From Aurelia coerulea (Eukaryota > Cnidaria > Scyphozoa > Semaeostomeae > Ulmaridae), in the NCBI GenBank assembly GCA_039566865.1, contig CM076949.1:13865501-13929500 (forward strand): a DNA stretch of 64,000 nucleotides. The letters are read 5' to 3'. Shown piece after piece: positions 41,167-51,033 of this stretch. The stretch's first letter is position 1; each line of letters opens with the position of its first letter. Under the pieces are notes generated by a model. It did no database searches. It saw nothing but the letters and a program-made list of their open reading frames with translations, and was not told where the DNA came from. The translations under genes were made by a program, and so were the position numbers.

Positions 41167-42345
41167 GGAGTGGACAGCCAGACGACAAGCTTGAAGGTGT
41201 GCAAAAAATGATATCAGAAGGAGCGAGACTGATTGAGGACGCTAAGCGGAATTACTTCCTTAAGGCAGGGAAAACCCTGGCTAATCATGGGACCAGCAGC
41301 AAAACCTATTGGACCTTAATAAACACTGTTTTAAACAAAGTTAAGATTCCGATGATACCACCTCTTCTAGAGTGCGGGCTGTTTGTAACGGATTTTACCG
41401 AAAAGGCACAGATATTTAATGACTATTTCATTCTTCAATGCACGACCATTGACACAGGTAGCGAAATTCCCCAAGATACCCCGGTAACTACGACTCTGAC
41501 AAGTGATTTCGTCATCTCTGAGGAAAAGATTCTTAGTATCATTAGATTATTAGATCACTTAATCCCAATAAAGCACATGGCTGGGACGAAATATCTGTAA
41601 GGATGATAAAGTTGAGCGATGTTGCATTGGTTCTGCCACTCAAGATAATTTTCACAAATTGTTTCAGGCGTGGTTTATTTCCCGAAATTTGGAAACATGC
41701 AAATGTAGTGCCGGTTCATAAGAAAAATGAGAAAAATTTGAAGGGGAATTACCGTCCTATTTCTCTTTTACCAATTTTTGGGAAAATACTTGAAAAACTC
41801 ATATATGATTCTCTTTACTCGCATCTTGTATCACACGAACTTCTTAACCCAAATCAATCAGGTTTTCGCCCAGGAGACTCAACCATCAACCAGTTACTCT
41901 CAATAACACACACAATATTTAAAGCTTTTGACTGTAACCCTCCCCTTGATGTTCGTTCTGTGTATCTTGACATTTCTAAGGCATTTGATAGGGTATGGCA
42001 CGATGGTCTAATTTATAAATTAAAGCGATGTGGTGTCTCGGGACAACTTCTTTTTTTAATCCAAAGCTTTCTCAAGGATCGAAAGCAGAGGACAGTACTG
42101 AATGGACAGAGTTCAAATTGGGGAGATATTTCTGCAGGGGTGCCCCAGGGCTCTATTCTTGGACCCTTGTTTTTCCTTGTGTATATAAATGATCTAGCTG
42201 TAGGCTTGAAGTGCAATGTTAAGTTATTTGCTGATGATACATCGTTGTTCACTGTGGTAGAAGATTCAAATACAGCTGCCAATGACATGAACCATGACTT
42301 GGACTTGATAAGTCGGTGGGCTGAAGCTTGGAGAATGTCCTTTAA
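41155..42345 (+). pseudogene. LINE-A linker and RT fingers/palm, first part
   Basis: From 41,163 one frame covers the linker to the RT (a YFLKAGKTL-like segment, then NPNKAHGWDEIS near 41,545-41,590, after a second frameshift). The RT follows with NYRPISLLP near 41,750, SGFRPGDST near 41,860, LDISKAFDRVWH near 41,965, GVPQGSILGPLFF near 42,140 and the catalytic FADD at 42,227-42,238. The coding sequence stops at 42,345 where MITE-A' is inserted in a TTAA that encodes part of Phe-Asn. It resumes in phase after 43,795. Confidence 0.86.
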
Positions 42346-43794
42346 CCCTAATCCTACCGGGGGGGGGTGTTTTCCACCCCCCCTGTCGGTTTTTTGCAGA
42401 GCATTCTTTAACCCTATCTCACCTGGGCGTTTTGAAGCGGTCAATACCTGAGGGGGGGTGGATTCCACCCCCCCCCCTCTTTTTCTTCGCTGTCGTAGTA
42501 GCTACAATCTTTAGAATAGGTAAATATATATACTTTGATGCAAACAATCAAAATCACATGATTAATTCAAATTATCTCTATTGTTCTCGTTGCTATGACA
42601 ATAAGAAGATTTTAAGTTATGATTATCATGATTGTTACCAACATGATTGAAACAATGAAATGAGGCACTAAATTGAAATCTTTTGTTTCAAATTGAGTTG
42701 GATATCATCAAATACATGTGTAAGTATAATTTTGCATATATTTGGGATTAAAATTTGCAACAATTAAAAAAAAAGTATACAAATTTTGTTGACTACACAG
42801 TAAAACATTGGTTGCCATGGTTACAAGGCTATATCTAGCATCTTGAAATTTTCATCATTCGATACAGTATAGATATAAAGTCAAAGTAGCGGAATTTTGG
42901 CATCCTGCATTGCATATTCTAGCATAGGCGAATAAAAGTTTGGTTGGGGGGGTGGAATCCACCCCCCCCCCAGGTGAGATAGGGTTAACGACAAAAGTTA
43001 TGACCCTCAAACTCTCTGACAATTACTAATTATCTATTAGCTACATTTTGACAATTAAATTTTTGAACAATAGGTGTCACATGACAGGTGACACTACCAT
43101 ATTTGGAGCAAGGTATTAGAAAAATTAATGATTTTGATATTTTTACTCCCAGAATTAGTTCCAAACGTTGACTATTGTACTTTAAAAGAATCAGCAAACA
43201 AGTAGCTTTCTATTGTTGTCAATAACAATGGATTTTGCTGACGTCAGCATTCTTAAATGATGACGTCACTGTAGCCGCCATTTTGGGTCATTTTGGCAAA
43301 TTTTGAAGTTTTTTCCGATAGATTTTGTTAAAAATGCATCGAATTGCGTTATGCAATACTTTAAAAGCATTTTAAGCTAATTATTATCAATTTTTGGCAG
43401 AAAAACACAGTTTTTAGTTATGACATCATCAATTTTTGTCATTTTCTTCCAAAATAACAGTCTAAAAACACTCATATGCATCATACTTGAATTGGAAATG
43501 AATAATACGCCAAATAAGAATGGAAAAAGTCATTCAGATTACCTTCATTCCGTTTTTAGAACAAATAAGCCGGAAACCCATATATTTTGACATTTTCCGG
43601 CATTATGACGTCATAGTGACGTCACCTAATGAGGTGGCCACGCCCAAAGCTACCAATCGGCTAAGAATAGCTAGGACTACGCCCTTGCCAAGTTTCAATG
43701 ATTTTCCATTAGTCTACTGCTATTTATAGAGGGGGGTGGAAAGCACCCCCCCCCCCGGCTATGTTAGATAAAAAAAAGCCCGGTAGGATTAGGG
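42346..43794. mobile_element. MITE-A' : second copy of MITE-A, inside LINE-A RT
   Basis: Flanked by TTAA at 42,342-42,345 and 43,795-43,798. The ends ccctaatcctaccgg and ccggtaggattaggg are perfect inverted repeats. A G-run/C-run hairpin follows the left end and another precedes the right end. It aligns with MITE-A at 39,884-40,154 and 45,339-45,925 along its length. It contains TGACGTCA at 43,239, 43,261, 43,606 and 43,617, TGACATCA at 43,421 and CCATATTTGG at 43,097. Without the nested MITE-B it is about 870 bp. No transposase coding is seen. Confidence 0.9.
42412..42984. mobile_element. MITE-B inside MITE-A'
   Basis: A 573-bp block between TTAA at 42,408-42,411 and 42,985-42,988. The ends ccctatctcacctggg and cccaggtgagataggg are perfect inverted repeats. 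Next to each end is a palindrome in which a G run, tggattcca-like centre and C run pair (about 42,452-42,477 and 42,943-42,971). The same site in MITE-A at about 39,947 reads gcattcttaaacg, an empty site. Its interior differs from MITE-A, and I see none of the TGACGTCA or TCACGTGA sites here. Confidence 0.9.
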
Positions 43795-43798
43795 TTAA

Positions 43799-44915
43799 TC
43801 CAGATCCGCAGAAACAAGCTGTTGAATTAACATTTTCAAGGAAAAAAATTGAAATTGATCATCCAGTGATTCTCTTTAACAACATACCAGTCAAGAAAGT
43901 GAATGAACATAAACATTTAGGAATTATCCTGGACTCAAAGCTATCTTTCTCAGCTCATATCAAATCAGCGATCTCTAAAACAAGGAAAGGCATTGGTTTG
44001 CTGAAATATCTCTCCAAATACCTGCCAAGGCATACCCTAAACGAATTATATAAGCTCTATGTTCGACCCCATCTAGACTATGGTGATGGTATTTACCATA
44101 TTCCTGCCAAAGTATGCCAATTCAGTCAAAATATCCTTTTACCAAATTTAATGGAAAAACTAGAGTCCGTACAGTATTCTGCTGCCTTAGCTGTGTCAGG
44201 TACATGGAGGGGAACATCTCGAGAGAAGCTGTACACAGAGCTTGGTTGGGAGTCACTGAGTTCCCGAAGATGGAGTAGACGCCTTACCTTGTTCTACAAG
44301 TTTGTAAATAATCTTAGTCCCGAGTATACAGTTGAACCAATTCCCCCTCTTCATCATTCGCAGTACCGTCTTCGCGACCAGGATGTCATCGGGCAATTAA
44401 AGGCAAGAACAGAAAAATTCAAGTCTAGCTTCTATCCAAACTGTTTATCCGAATGGAATAAGCTTGAGCCTGAATTGAGACTTGCGCCTTCTATTGCTGT
44501 TTTTAAGAAAAAGCTGTTATCAATAATCCGCCCCCCTGCCATATCTGTTTTTGGAATTCACGATCCAATAGGATTATCATACCTTACACAACTTAGGGTT
44601 GGTCTCATCAAGTTAAATTTCCATAAATTCAAGCATAATTTTAGGGATACAATAAACCCGATGTGCCCAACAAACGATGGCATTGAGGACACTGAGCACT
44701 TTTTGTTGCTCTGCCCTTCTTTTGATGTTCAACGACAACATCTTCTCGCTGGAATTGTTGAATTATTACGACCATTTGCACAAATCACCAATCTTTCAAA
44801 CGATTCTTTGACACATCTTTTATTGTATGGTGATCAAGACCTTTCTGATGAGTTGAACAGAAATATACTCGAATTAACTTTACGTTTCATCCACGAAACT
44901 GGTCGCTTTGATTAA
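43799..44915 (+). pseudogene. LINE-A RT thumb and C-terminal region
   Basis: Open from 43,799 to 44,915. After the MITE, the frame continues from the RT palm with KHLGIILDSKLSF near 43,910 and YVRPHLDYGDGIYH near 44,060, typical of the post-palm region of APE LINEs. A C-terminal segment follows with EDTEHFLLLCPSF near 44,685, a remnant of the zinc-knuckle-like region of these LINEs in which the first cysteine pair is not intact. It ends with TAA at 44,913-44,915. This stretch has no stop, so decay is uneven across the copy. Confidence 0.83.
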
Positions 44916-45331
44916 TCTTTTGAGATTACAGCTATGTACTAAGGAACCACCAAGTCCTTTATCGTAAATAGCTCTTTCCTTTGTAAATTCTGTTTCACAT
45001 CAGATGTCGGCCATTTTACCTTCCTAAATCAACAATTAAACGATTTGCACTCGTGACATCTTTCAAATCCATTTAAACCCTGACCTGACATCTGATATGA
45101 GACAGAATCTAGTATAGTATCCATTAATCTTTAATTGTTTCGTCGTTTCGTAATGTGTCTGTATACAGTTTAATGTTTCATGTTTTTATATATTGGCCAT
45201 GAGGTAGTCATTGTATTTCGCTCCCCATGGTATCGTACCTGTAGTGTTGTATAGTAATTTAGATAGGTATTGTAGAATGTAAGATTACTGTAAAATTTTA
45301 TATTTGAATATATAAAAAAAAAAAAAAAAAA
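44916..45331 (+). other. LINE-A 3' UTR and poly(A) tail
   Basis: About 400 bp of AT-rich non-coding sequence after the stop codon, ending in a run of 17-18 A at 45,314-45,331. The run merges with the target duplication aaaagaatcag. No clear polyadenylation hexamer directly precedes the tail. Confidence 0.75.
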
Positions 45332-45338
45332 GAATCAG

Positions 45339-45925
45339 CAAGCGATTAGCTTTCTATTGTTATCAATAACAATTGAATTTGCAGACGTCAGCATTCTTAA
45401 ATGATGACGTCCCTCAGGCCTCCATTTTGGGACATTTTGGCAAATTTTGAAGTTTTCCAAACAGATTTTGTTAAAAATGCATAGAATTGCGTTATGCAAT
45501 ACTTTAAAAGCATTTTGTGCCAATTATTATCAATTTTGGCGGAAAAAGACAGTTCTTAGTTGTGACGTCATCAATTTTTGTCATTTTCTTCCAAAATAAC
45601 AGTCTAAAAACACATCTATGCATCATATTTGAATAATACGCAAAATAAAAATGGAAAAAGTCATTCACATTACCTTTACTCCGTTTTTAGAACAAATAAG
45701 CCGGAAAACCATATATTTTGACATTTTCCAGCATTATGACGTTATAGTGACGTCACCTAATGAAGTGACCACGATCAAAATTTCCCATCGGCAAAGGATA
45801 GTTAGGACTATGCCCTTGAAAAGTTTCAATGATTTCCCATTAGTCTACAGCTATTAATAGAGGGGGTGGGAACCCCCCCCCCCCCCCGGCTATGTTAGAT
45901 AAAAAAAAAACCGGTAGGATTAAGG
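45339..45925. mobile_element. MITE-A, right part
   Basis: Continues MITE-A after the LINE-A insertion and aligns with 43,195-43,794 of MITE-A'. It contains TGACGTCA at 45,563 and 45,748 and a near match at 45,737. It ends with a G run, a long C run (about 45,873-45,887) and ccggtaggattaagg followed by TTAA at 45,926-45,929. The outer inverted repeats are imperfect (ccctaatcctgcc against ccttaatcctacc), which fits its age as the older of the two copies. Confidence 0.85.
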
Positions 45926-45929
45926 TTAA

Positions 45930-46474
45930 AACAGAAAGTTACTGAAAAAAATAAAGACAACAGAGTTCCTCTAGTAATTGATTGGCATCGAAAGTTCAAG
46001 GGGCTCTCCCAAATACTACAAAGACACTACCATTTCATGATAATTGAACATCCAGATCTCAAACAATTATTCCCAGAACTACCAATAATTTCCTACCGAA
46101 AAAATCCAAACTTGCACAATCATCTTGTTAAAACAAAGCGACCAAATAAAAAATAAGTGGCTATTCTGTACGCTGTACGTTAGAAAAAAACAAAGAAAAG
46201 AGGACGTCCATGCAAATTGTGTTGCCACATAGGACAAAGAAATGAAATAACAAATGCAAAGACTAGCAAAACATGTCGTATTGACAGTGGTTCCTGCAAC
46301 AGCAAAAATGTGATTTATGCCACTGAATGTATGAAGCATAAGCAAATATACGTTGGATATACACCCACAGCTTTAAGCCAAAGATTTAATAAACACCGGA
46401 GTGACGCTAAACTCGATCCGGATGCAACAGAACTGGGCAAATATTTCAACGAGAGTGAATCATGCAATTATGAT
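45930..46474 (+). pseudogene. PLE-A continued: linker and GIY-YIG endonuclease
   Basis: Resumes the PLE-A frame right after MITE-A. VPLVIDWH near 45,975, HYHFMI, LFPELPIISYRKNPNL near 46,070 and LVKTKRPNKK match the linker between RT and nuclease of Penelope-like proteins. After a stop near 46,154 and a frame change, a Cys-rich segment (CKLCCHIG near 46,215, then TCRIDSGSC) precedes the nuclease core VIYATECMKHKQIYVGYT near 46,310 with RFNKHRSDAKLD near 46,385, the GIY-YIG pattern. PLE-A homology ends near 46,474, where the 3' end of the inverted PLE-B begins. Confidence 0.84.
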
Positions 46475-46581
46475 AATACTAGGACCAAGACGAACATCGT
46501 CTTGGGGGTCATTTCAGAGAAAGACAAGTCAGTATCGTAGTTTATTAAATCGATTAAGACAAAATTAAATAAGGACATTAA

Positions 46582-47431
46582 CCCTATCCATACTAGGGGG
46601 GGGGCACAAAGTGCCCCCCTAGTAAACTTTTCCACACAGCTCGTTGAGTATCTCTAGAATTTTCTAGCTTTCTTGTGACTTTTAGTTTTTATCTATGAGA
46701 CATCTTTTCATGTCAATATCAAAAATTTTGACACTGATTCCGGGGGTCAACACATGCTTTTAAATTGAGTGATCCGTAAAATAAATACCTTTTAAGTCAT
46801 AGCTTTGGAACCACTGGCTCTATGACAATGATACAAACATCATTTAATTTGTCTTGAAACAAGCTTTCATTTGATATATAGTTTATTGATTTTTGATGAC
46901 GTCATCAACAATTGGTTGTTGTGCATGCGTACTGACGAAAAACCATGTTACACATCATTTTTAGAAAAATGAGTGACATTATATGATGCAGCAGGCTTTT
47001 TTATGTATATTTAGCATTTTTTGCCATTTTTATAAGTAATTTATAATCAATTTTAGACAAAAATCGCTCTTTTTTCGTACAAAATAAATAAATGCTGACA
47101 TCAGCAACAATATTAGTGTTACAGAGCAAACATTTCAAAATAAGAATTACAAGGATATAATCATTCTATGTTTCAAATATCACATCGATATGTTTTATCA
47201 AATTGGAGATAAAACGCAGCAAAGTACATGTGGTTTTACACCCAAATTAGAAGCATTTGCTGACATCAGCACTTAATCACGTGACATAAACAAAAACAAA
47301 TCACATCATCTTGTTTGCCTTATCATGTTTGTTACTTGTGCCAAGTTTCAAGTCTCTAGCATGTACGATTCTGAGAAAAACCAGGGGGGCAGTCTCCCCA
47401 GAGTTTCAAAAAGCCTATTGTCTGGATAGGG
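46582..47431. mobile_element. MITE-C (TTAA element) in PLE-B
   Basis: An 850-bp block between TTAA at 46,578-46,581 and 47,432-47,435. The ends are ccctatccatactagg and ttgtctggataggg, inverted over the first nine bases and then diverged. The left end is followed by a G-run hairpin (G run, cacaaagtg, C run). Sites: TGACGTCA 46,897-46,904, TGACATCA 47,096-47,103 and 47,261-47,268, TCACGTGA 47,277-47,284. It shares a ctttcatttgatatata segment with MITE-D. Non-coding. Confidence 0.85.
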
Positions 47432-47592
47432 TTAAAACACATCCAGTTGTGATTGATATAATATTATAGACTAGGCCATGATTATTTGTTGAACGTTTCG
47501 AGACGAGACGAGCTTGTCTCATCTTCAGCTGAATAAAAGTTACACGTGCGAGGTTTTATAGTAATAATCATTCGAGAGAAATGCATAATTAA

Positions 47593-48473
47593 CCCTATTT
47601 TAACCAGGGGGGGCGTTTTTCACCCCCTATCAGATTTTTTTTAATAGCTCCCAAACGATGTCACCTACAATGCTGAAACCCCCTGAATTTTCCTAAAATT
47701 TAGTTGGCAATCAGAAAATAGAAATTTAAATACCTATTGTTTGACCACGTGACCACCACATGTCCATATTTGGAGAGTGGTCACAAAGAAATTCTTTAAA
47801 ATGGCTCTAATTTCTTCCTTTGTTACTAAATCTCAACAATATATATACCATTCGATTCGTCTCGATGAGTGCTTTCATTTGATATATAATTTATTCATAT
47901 TTGCTGACATCAGCAATTTATTATTTATATGACGTCATCAATCTTTATGATGTCATATTCCTAATGAATGAGTAATTTTTTATGCAAAACTGATGGAATT
48001 ACCTCAAATATCGATAAAGGTACTTGATTTCACCAATAATATGCGAAATTAATGGTTTAAATCATAATTATTGAGCTAACAAGTTTGCATTGAATCAAAT
48101 TTTCATTATTTAATTAGTTAATTCATTAGAAACCACAAATATCCGTATGAAACCATATGAAACTACAAATTAATGATATCAAGCAGGTATTTGGATGGTT
48201 TTTTTTCCAATTTTATGTAGCTATTTGCTAATAATGGGCCCTTTTCTAAAAATAGCTCGATTTTCTCAAAATTTGCATTGTTTTTGGTTTCCTAGCAACC
48301 AATCACGTGACTATTGATTGATTGGTACTATTTTTAGATTCTTCTTTGTTCAATTATGACACAGTGCAAGTTTCATTGTCATAGCTGTTATACTTGCGGA
48401 GAAAAACAGGGGGGAGTGGCGAAAAAGGCCCCCCCGGTAGAAAATCACTTTTTTTTAACCGGTTAAAATGGGA
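47593..48473. mobile_element. MITE-D (TTAA element) in PLE-B
   Basis: An 881-bp block between TTAA at 47,589-47,592 and 48,474-48,477. The ends ccctattttaaccagg and ccggttaaaatggga are inverted with mismatches. G- and C-rich hairpin segments lie near both ends. The uninterrupted match at 48,925-48,950 on the other arm shows the empty site. Sites: CACGTGAC 47,746-47,753, CCATATTTGG 47,764-47,773, TGACATCA 47,905-47,912, TGACGTCA 47,930-47,937, TCACGTGA 48,303-48,310. Non-coding. Confidence 0.85.
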
Positions 48474-48711
48474 TTAAATGATCGATCATACGATTTCTAA
48501 ATAAGGAAAGTCCATTGAATTTAAACATAATAAGAAAGTCCAGTGAGAGTAAAAAGATACAACGATATAGAAGAGTTCTGTTCATTGAGTGTCGGGCGGT
48601 CCCTCAATACTAGAAGACAATATTAGAAGACTCTCGTGTATCAGAAAGTCAAAATTGTTGTTGGCTTTGTCCAAGATACAAAAATCACCAAAAGACGCGG
48701 CATGACCAGTT

Positions 48712-49200
48712 TCATTAATATCTCGTCTTTTGGATGATTTTTGTATTTTGGACAAAGCCAACAACATTTTTGACTTGTTGATACACGAGAGTCTTCTAAT
48801 CTGGAGGGACCGCCCGACACTCAATCAACAGAACTCTTCTATACCGTTGTATCTTTTTTAATCTCACTTAACTTTCTTATTTAGTTTAATTTCAATGGAC
48901 TTTCTTTATTTAGAAATCGTATGATCGATAATTTAATCATGCATTTCTCTCGAATAATTATTACTATAAAACCTCACAAATGTAACTTTTATTTAGCTGA
49001 AGATGAGACAAGCACGTCTCGAAACGTTCAACAAATAATCTTGGCCTAGTCTACAATATTATATCAATCACAACTGGATTTGTCTTAATGTCTTAATTAA
49101 TTGGAAATGTCGATTTAATAAACTACGATACTGACTTGCCTTTCTCTGAAATGACCCTCAAGATGATGTTCGTCGTGGTCCTAGCGTTAAAATTGATATC
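48712..49200 (+). repeat. Left pseudo-LTR of PLE-C (3'-end copy)
   Basis: Nearly identical in direct orientation to 52,740-53,222: nuclease C-terminus, then 3' UTR with cgtctcgaaacgttc near 49,015, then the end tcctagcgttaaaa near 49,185. Penelope elements are known to carry such a direct copy of their 3' end in front of the main body (pseudo-LTR). It forms an inverted repeat with PLE-B; the stem closes at ccaaaagacg/cgtcttttgg near 48,690 and 48,725 around a loop of about 26 bases. Confidence 0.82.
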
Positions 49201-49204
49201 AAAG

Positions 49205-49783
49205 CTGCTCTTTCCAACCAATGTTCCAATTTCAACGATAATAAACCGACGATATGGCAGCCAAGCTCTCTCCATCTTCCGTGCATGTGAGAAGTTCGAC
49301 AAGAAGCAATGCAAGACACAACTCGACTTGAATTTCCTTCAATGTTGTCTCGACCACAGCGTTGTCCCCAAGTTCTTGCAATTCAAACTCGGCAACCAAC
49401 ATCTTCGGCGCTCTACCACCTACGATGCATGCAGAAGGAGACTCCTGGCCAAAGAACTCCAACTCAAGCGAAACCAGCTCATGACTACAGAGACAACGCT
49501 CAAGACCACCATGGACGATCTCACGACTTCCGTAAGCTATTTAGATTTTAATCATTTAGTGTCTTTTATAGCACAGAATAATATCAAAGCTACGTTGAGG
49601 TCTGAGGTAATTCAAAACCAAAAACTAGAACGCCTGAAACAAGAATATTTAAGCAAAGGAATTAATCCTGATAAGGTTATTTTCAACTACTCGGCGTATG
49701 AATTGAATGACATCGAAAAGAAAGTGTTGTCCCATCGTCTTAAGTTTGGTATCCGCCCAGAAAAATTAGACTATTGCCAGGCT
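49205..49783 (+). pseudogene. PLE-C: Penelope-like protein, N-terminal region
   Basis: Open from the pseudo-LTR to 49,783. ALSIFRACEKFDKK near 49,265, LDLNFLQCC, VVPKFLQFKLGN near 49,370 and AYELNDIEKKVLS near 49,700 are typical of the N-terminal region of Penelope-like proteins. The true start codon is not clear because the open frame runs back into the pseudo-LTR; Penelope proteins usually begin shortly before the ...FRACEK-like block. It is interrupted at 49,784 by MITE-E, whose TTAA lies in the codons for Ala-Leu-Thr. The frame resumes in phase at 51,034. Confidence 0.83.
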
Positions 49784-49787
49784 TTAA

Positions 49788-51029
49788 CCCTATCCAGACT
49801 GGGCTTTTTGAGCTACTAGAAGACTGGGGTCTCTAAAATCGCCATTCCTTCACTTACAAAGACGAAACTCACCACGCAGGTAGCCGTGCTTATGATCTAT
49901 CATTTTTTACAAAAAGAATTCTAAAAATAGATATGATGTCATAATTATTTAAGACCAACTGGCACGTGTTCACGAAAAAAATGACAAAATCAACTTTTTT
50001 TAAATCTTTATAATTTTCTAAGATTGACTCATGAAACCAAATTATGCCAATCAAAGCATTGTTAGAAGGTGAAAATATACTTATAAAGTTAAAAATTTGA
50101 TTTTCGCAAATCCAAGATGGCGAACAGAGACATTGAAAATCTTGTTTTTCTGGAAAATGACAAATGCAGCCATGATAGAGAATTTCTCCATATATTACAA
50201 TGAAAACTACTTCTATGATAAGTGATCGTTGCATACTTCACTTTTCCTTTTGAAACTTTTGCTTTGATTATTGCAGAAAATGCTGACATCAGCATATTTT
50301 CCCAGATGTAAGCAAATGAGTTGGAAGGAAGAATGAAAGGGGAAATAAGGGGTTGAGGATAGTAATTTGGTGAAATTTTGATAATATCTTGACAAACTAA
50401 ACACTTTCAAGTCAAAAAATTCTCACTGTAAAACTGATTCTCAAGATATGCATGAAAACGGACCGTTGGTAGTACTATATGAGGATACCCCCGGGGAATC
50501 TTATACCGTTTGCGACCAATGGTGCACAAAATTAAAACGACATTACATAGTTTAGGTGGAAACAGCCCTGTTGATCAGCTTTAATCTATTTATTGCTGAT
50601 GTAAAACATTTGGGGTCGAAATATCCTTGCAGAGAGACCGCTAACTAATTTTTGCCATTTTGTTAAAGATGACGTCATTGATAAGGTCACGTGACACATA
50701 ATTGGTCTATTGTTCCTGGAAAAACTTAAAGAGACCTTATAAATTATAAGCAAAGAAAATGAAAAGGATACTATCAAAGGATTATGAGGTGATCTGGAAT
50801 TACCCCCATAAACAGCTTACCCAAAATTTGGCCCCGACCACTCTGAAAAAAACAGCCACGCCCCAGCCCCCTGAAATTTTTTTCAAAATTTCACACAAAA
50901 TCACACTTCAAAAGGATAGAAACTAAAAGTCAAAAAAACCATTTCCTGGTTCGTTTAACCAATTTGGAGCAGTGCTCAGTTAAGTATGTGGGGGAGGGGG
51001 CTGAATGAGCCCCCCCAGTCTGGATAGGG
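49788..51029. mobile_element. MITE-E (TTAA element) in PLE-C
   Basis: A 1,242-bp block between TTAA at 49,784-49,787 and 51,030-51,033. The ends ccctatccagactggg and cccagtctggataggg are perfect inverted repeats. A G-run and C-run pair lies next to the right end (about 50,989-51,016). Sites: TGACATCA 50,284-50,291, TGACGTCA 50,670-50,677, TCACGTGA 50,687-50,694. Short open frames inside do not resemble a transposase. The outermost nine bases match those of MITE-C, so the two may be related families. Confidence 0.88.
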
Positions 51030-51033
51030 TTAA

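Larger units (their letters stand above)
40155..45327 (+). mobile_element. LINE-A: 5'-truncated APE-type non-LTR retrotransposon
   Basis: A non-LTR element with AP-like endonuclease, RT and C-terminal region, ending in a poly(A) run (45,314-45,331). It lies in MITE-A and is flanked by aaaagaatcag at 40,144-40,154 and about 45,328-45,338, a target duplication blurred by the A tail. It is 5'-truncated just before the endonuclease. A copy of the MITE-A family (42,346-43,794) interrupts the RT. Its coding region has at least two frameshifts (near 41,150 and 41,545). Domain order and sequence fit the CR1/Jockey-like groups that are common in invertebrates; the exact clade is not resolved by eye. 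Confidence 0.88.
46475..48710 (-). pseudogene. PLE-B: inverted 3'-end fragment of a Penelope-like element
   Basis: The minus-strand sequence matches the 3' end of PLE-C (52,740-53,222): nuclease C-terminus (HAASFGDFCILDKANN, then HESLL near 48,600-48,700), the 3' UTR with cgtttcgagacgagacgagc near 47,495, and the terminus near 46,475-46,560. It is 5'-truncated at about 48,710, where it meets a same-family fragment on the other strand. MITE-C and MITE-D interrupt its UTR. It contains a small extra segment near 48,609-48,623 absent from PLE-C. Confidence 0.82.

Noticed and set aside
42013..42468. A 151-codon minus-strand frame across LINE-A RT and MITE ends
   Set aside because: Antisense shadow of the RT frame, extended into MITE inverted repeats.
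39880..51033. Telomere-like TTAACCCTAA sequences
   Set aside because: They are single units formed by TTAA target duplications plus CCCTAA MITE ends, not tandem TTAGGG repeats.
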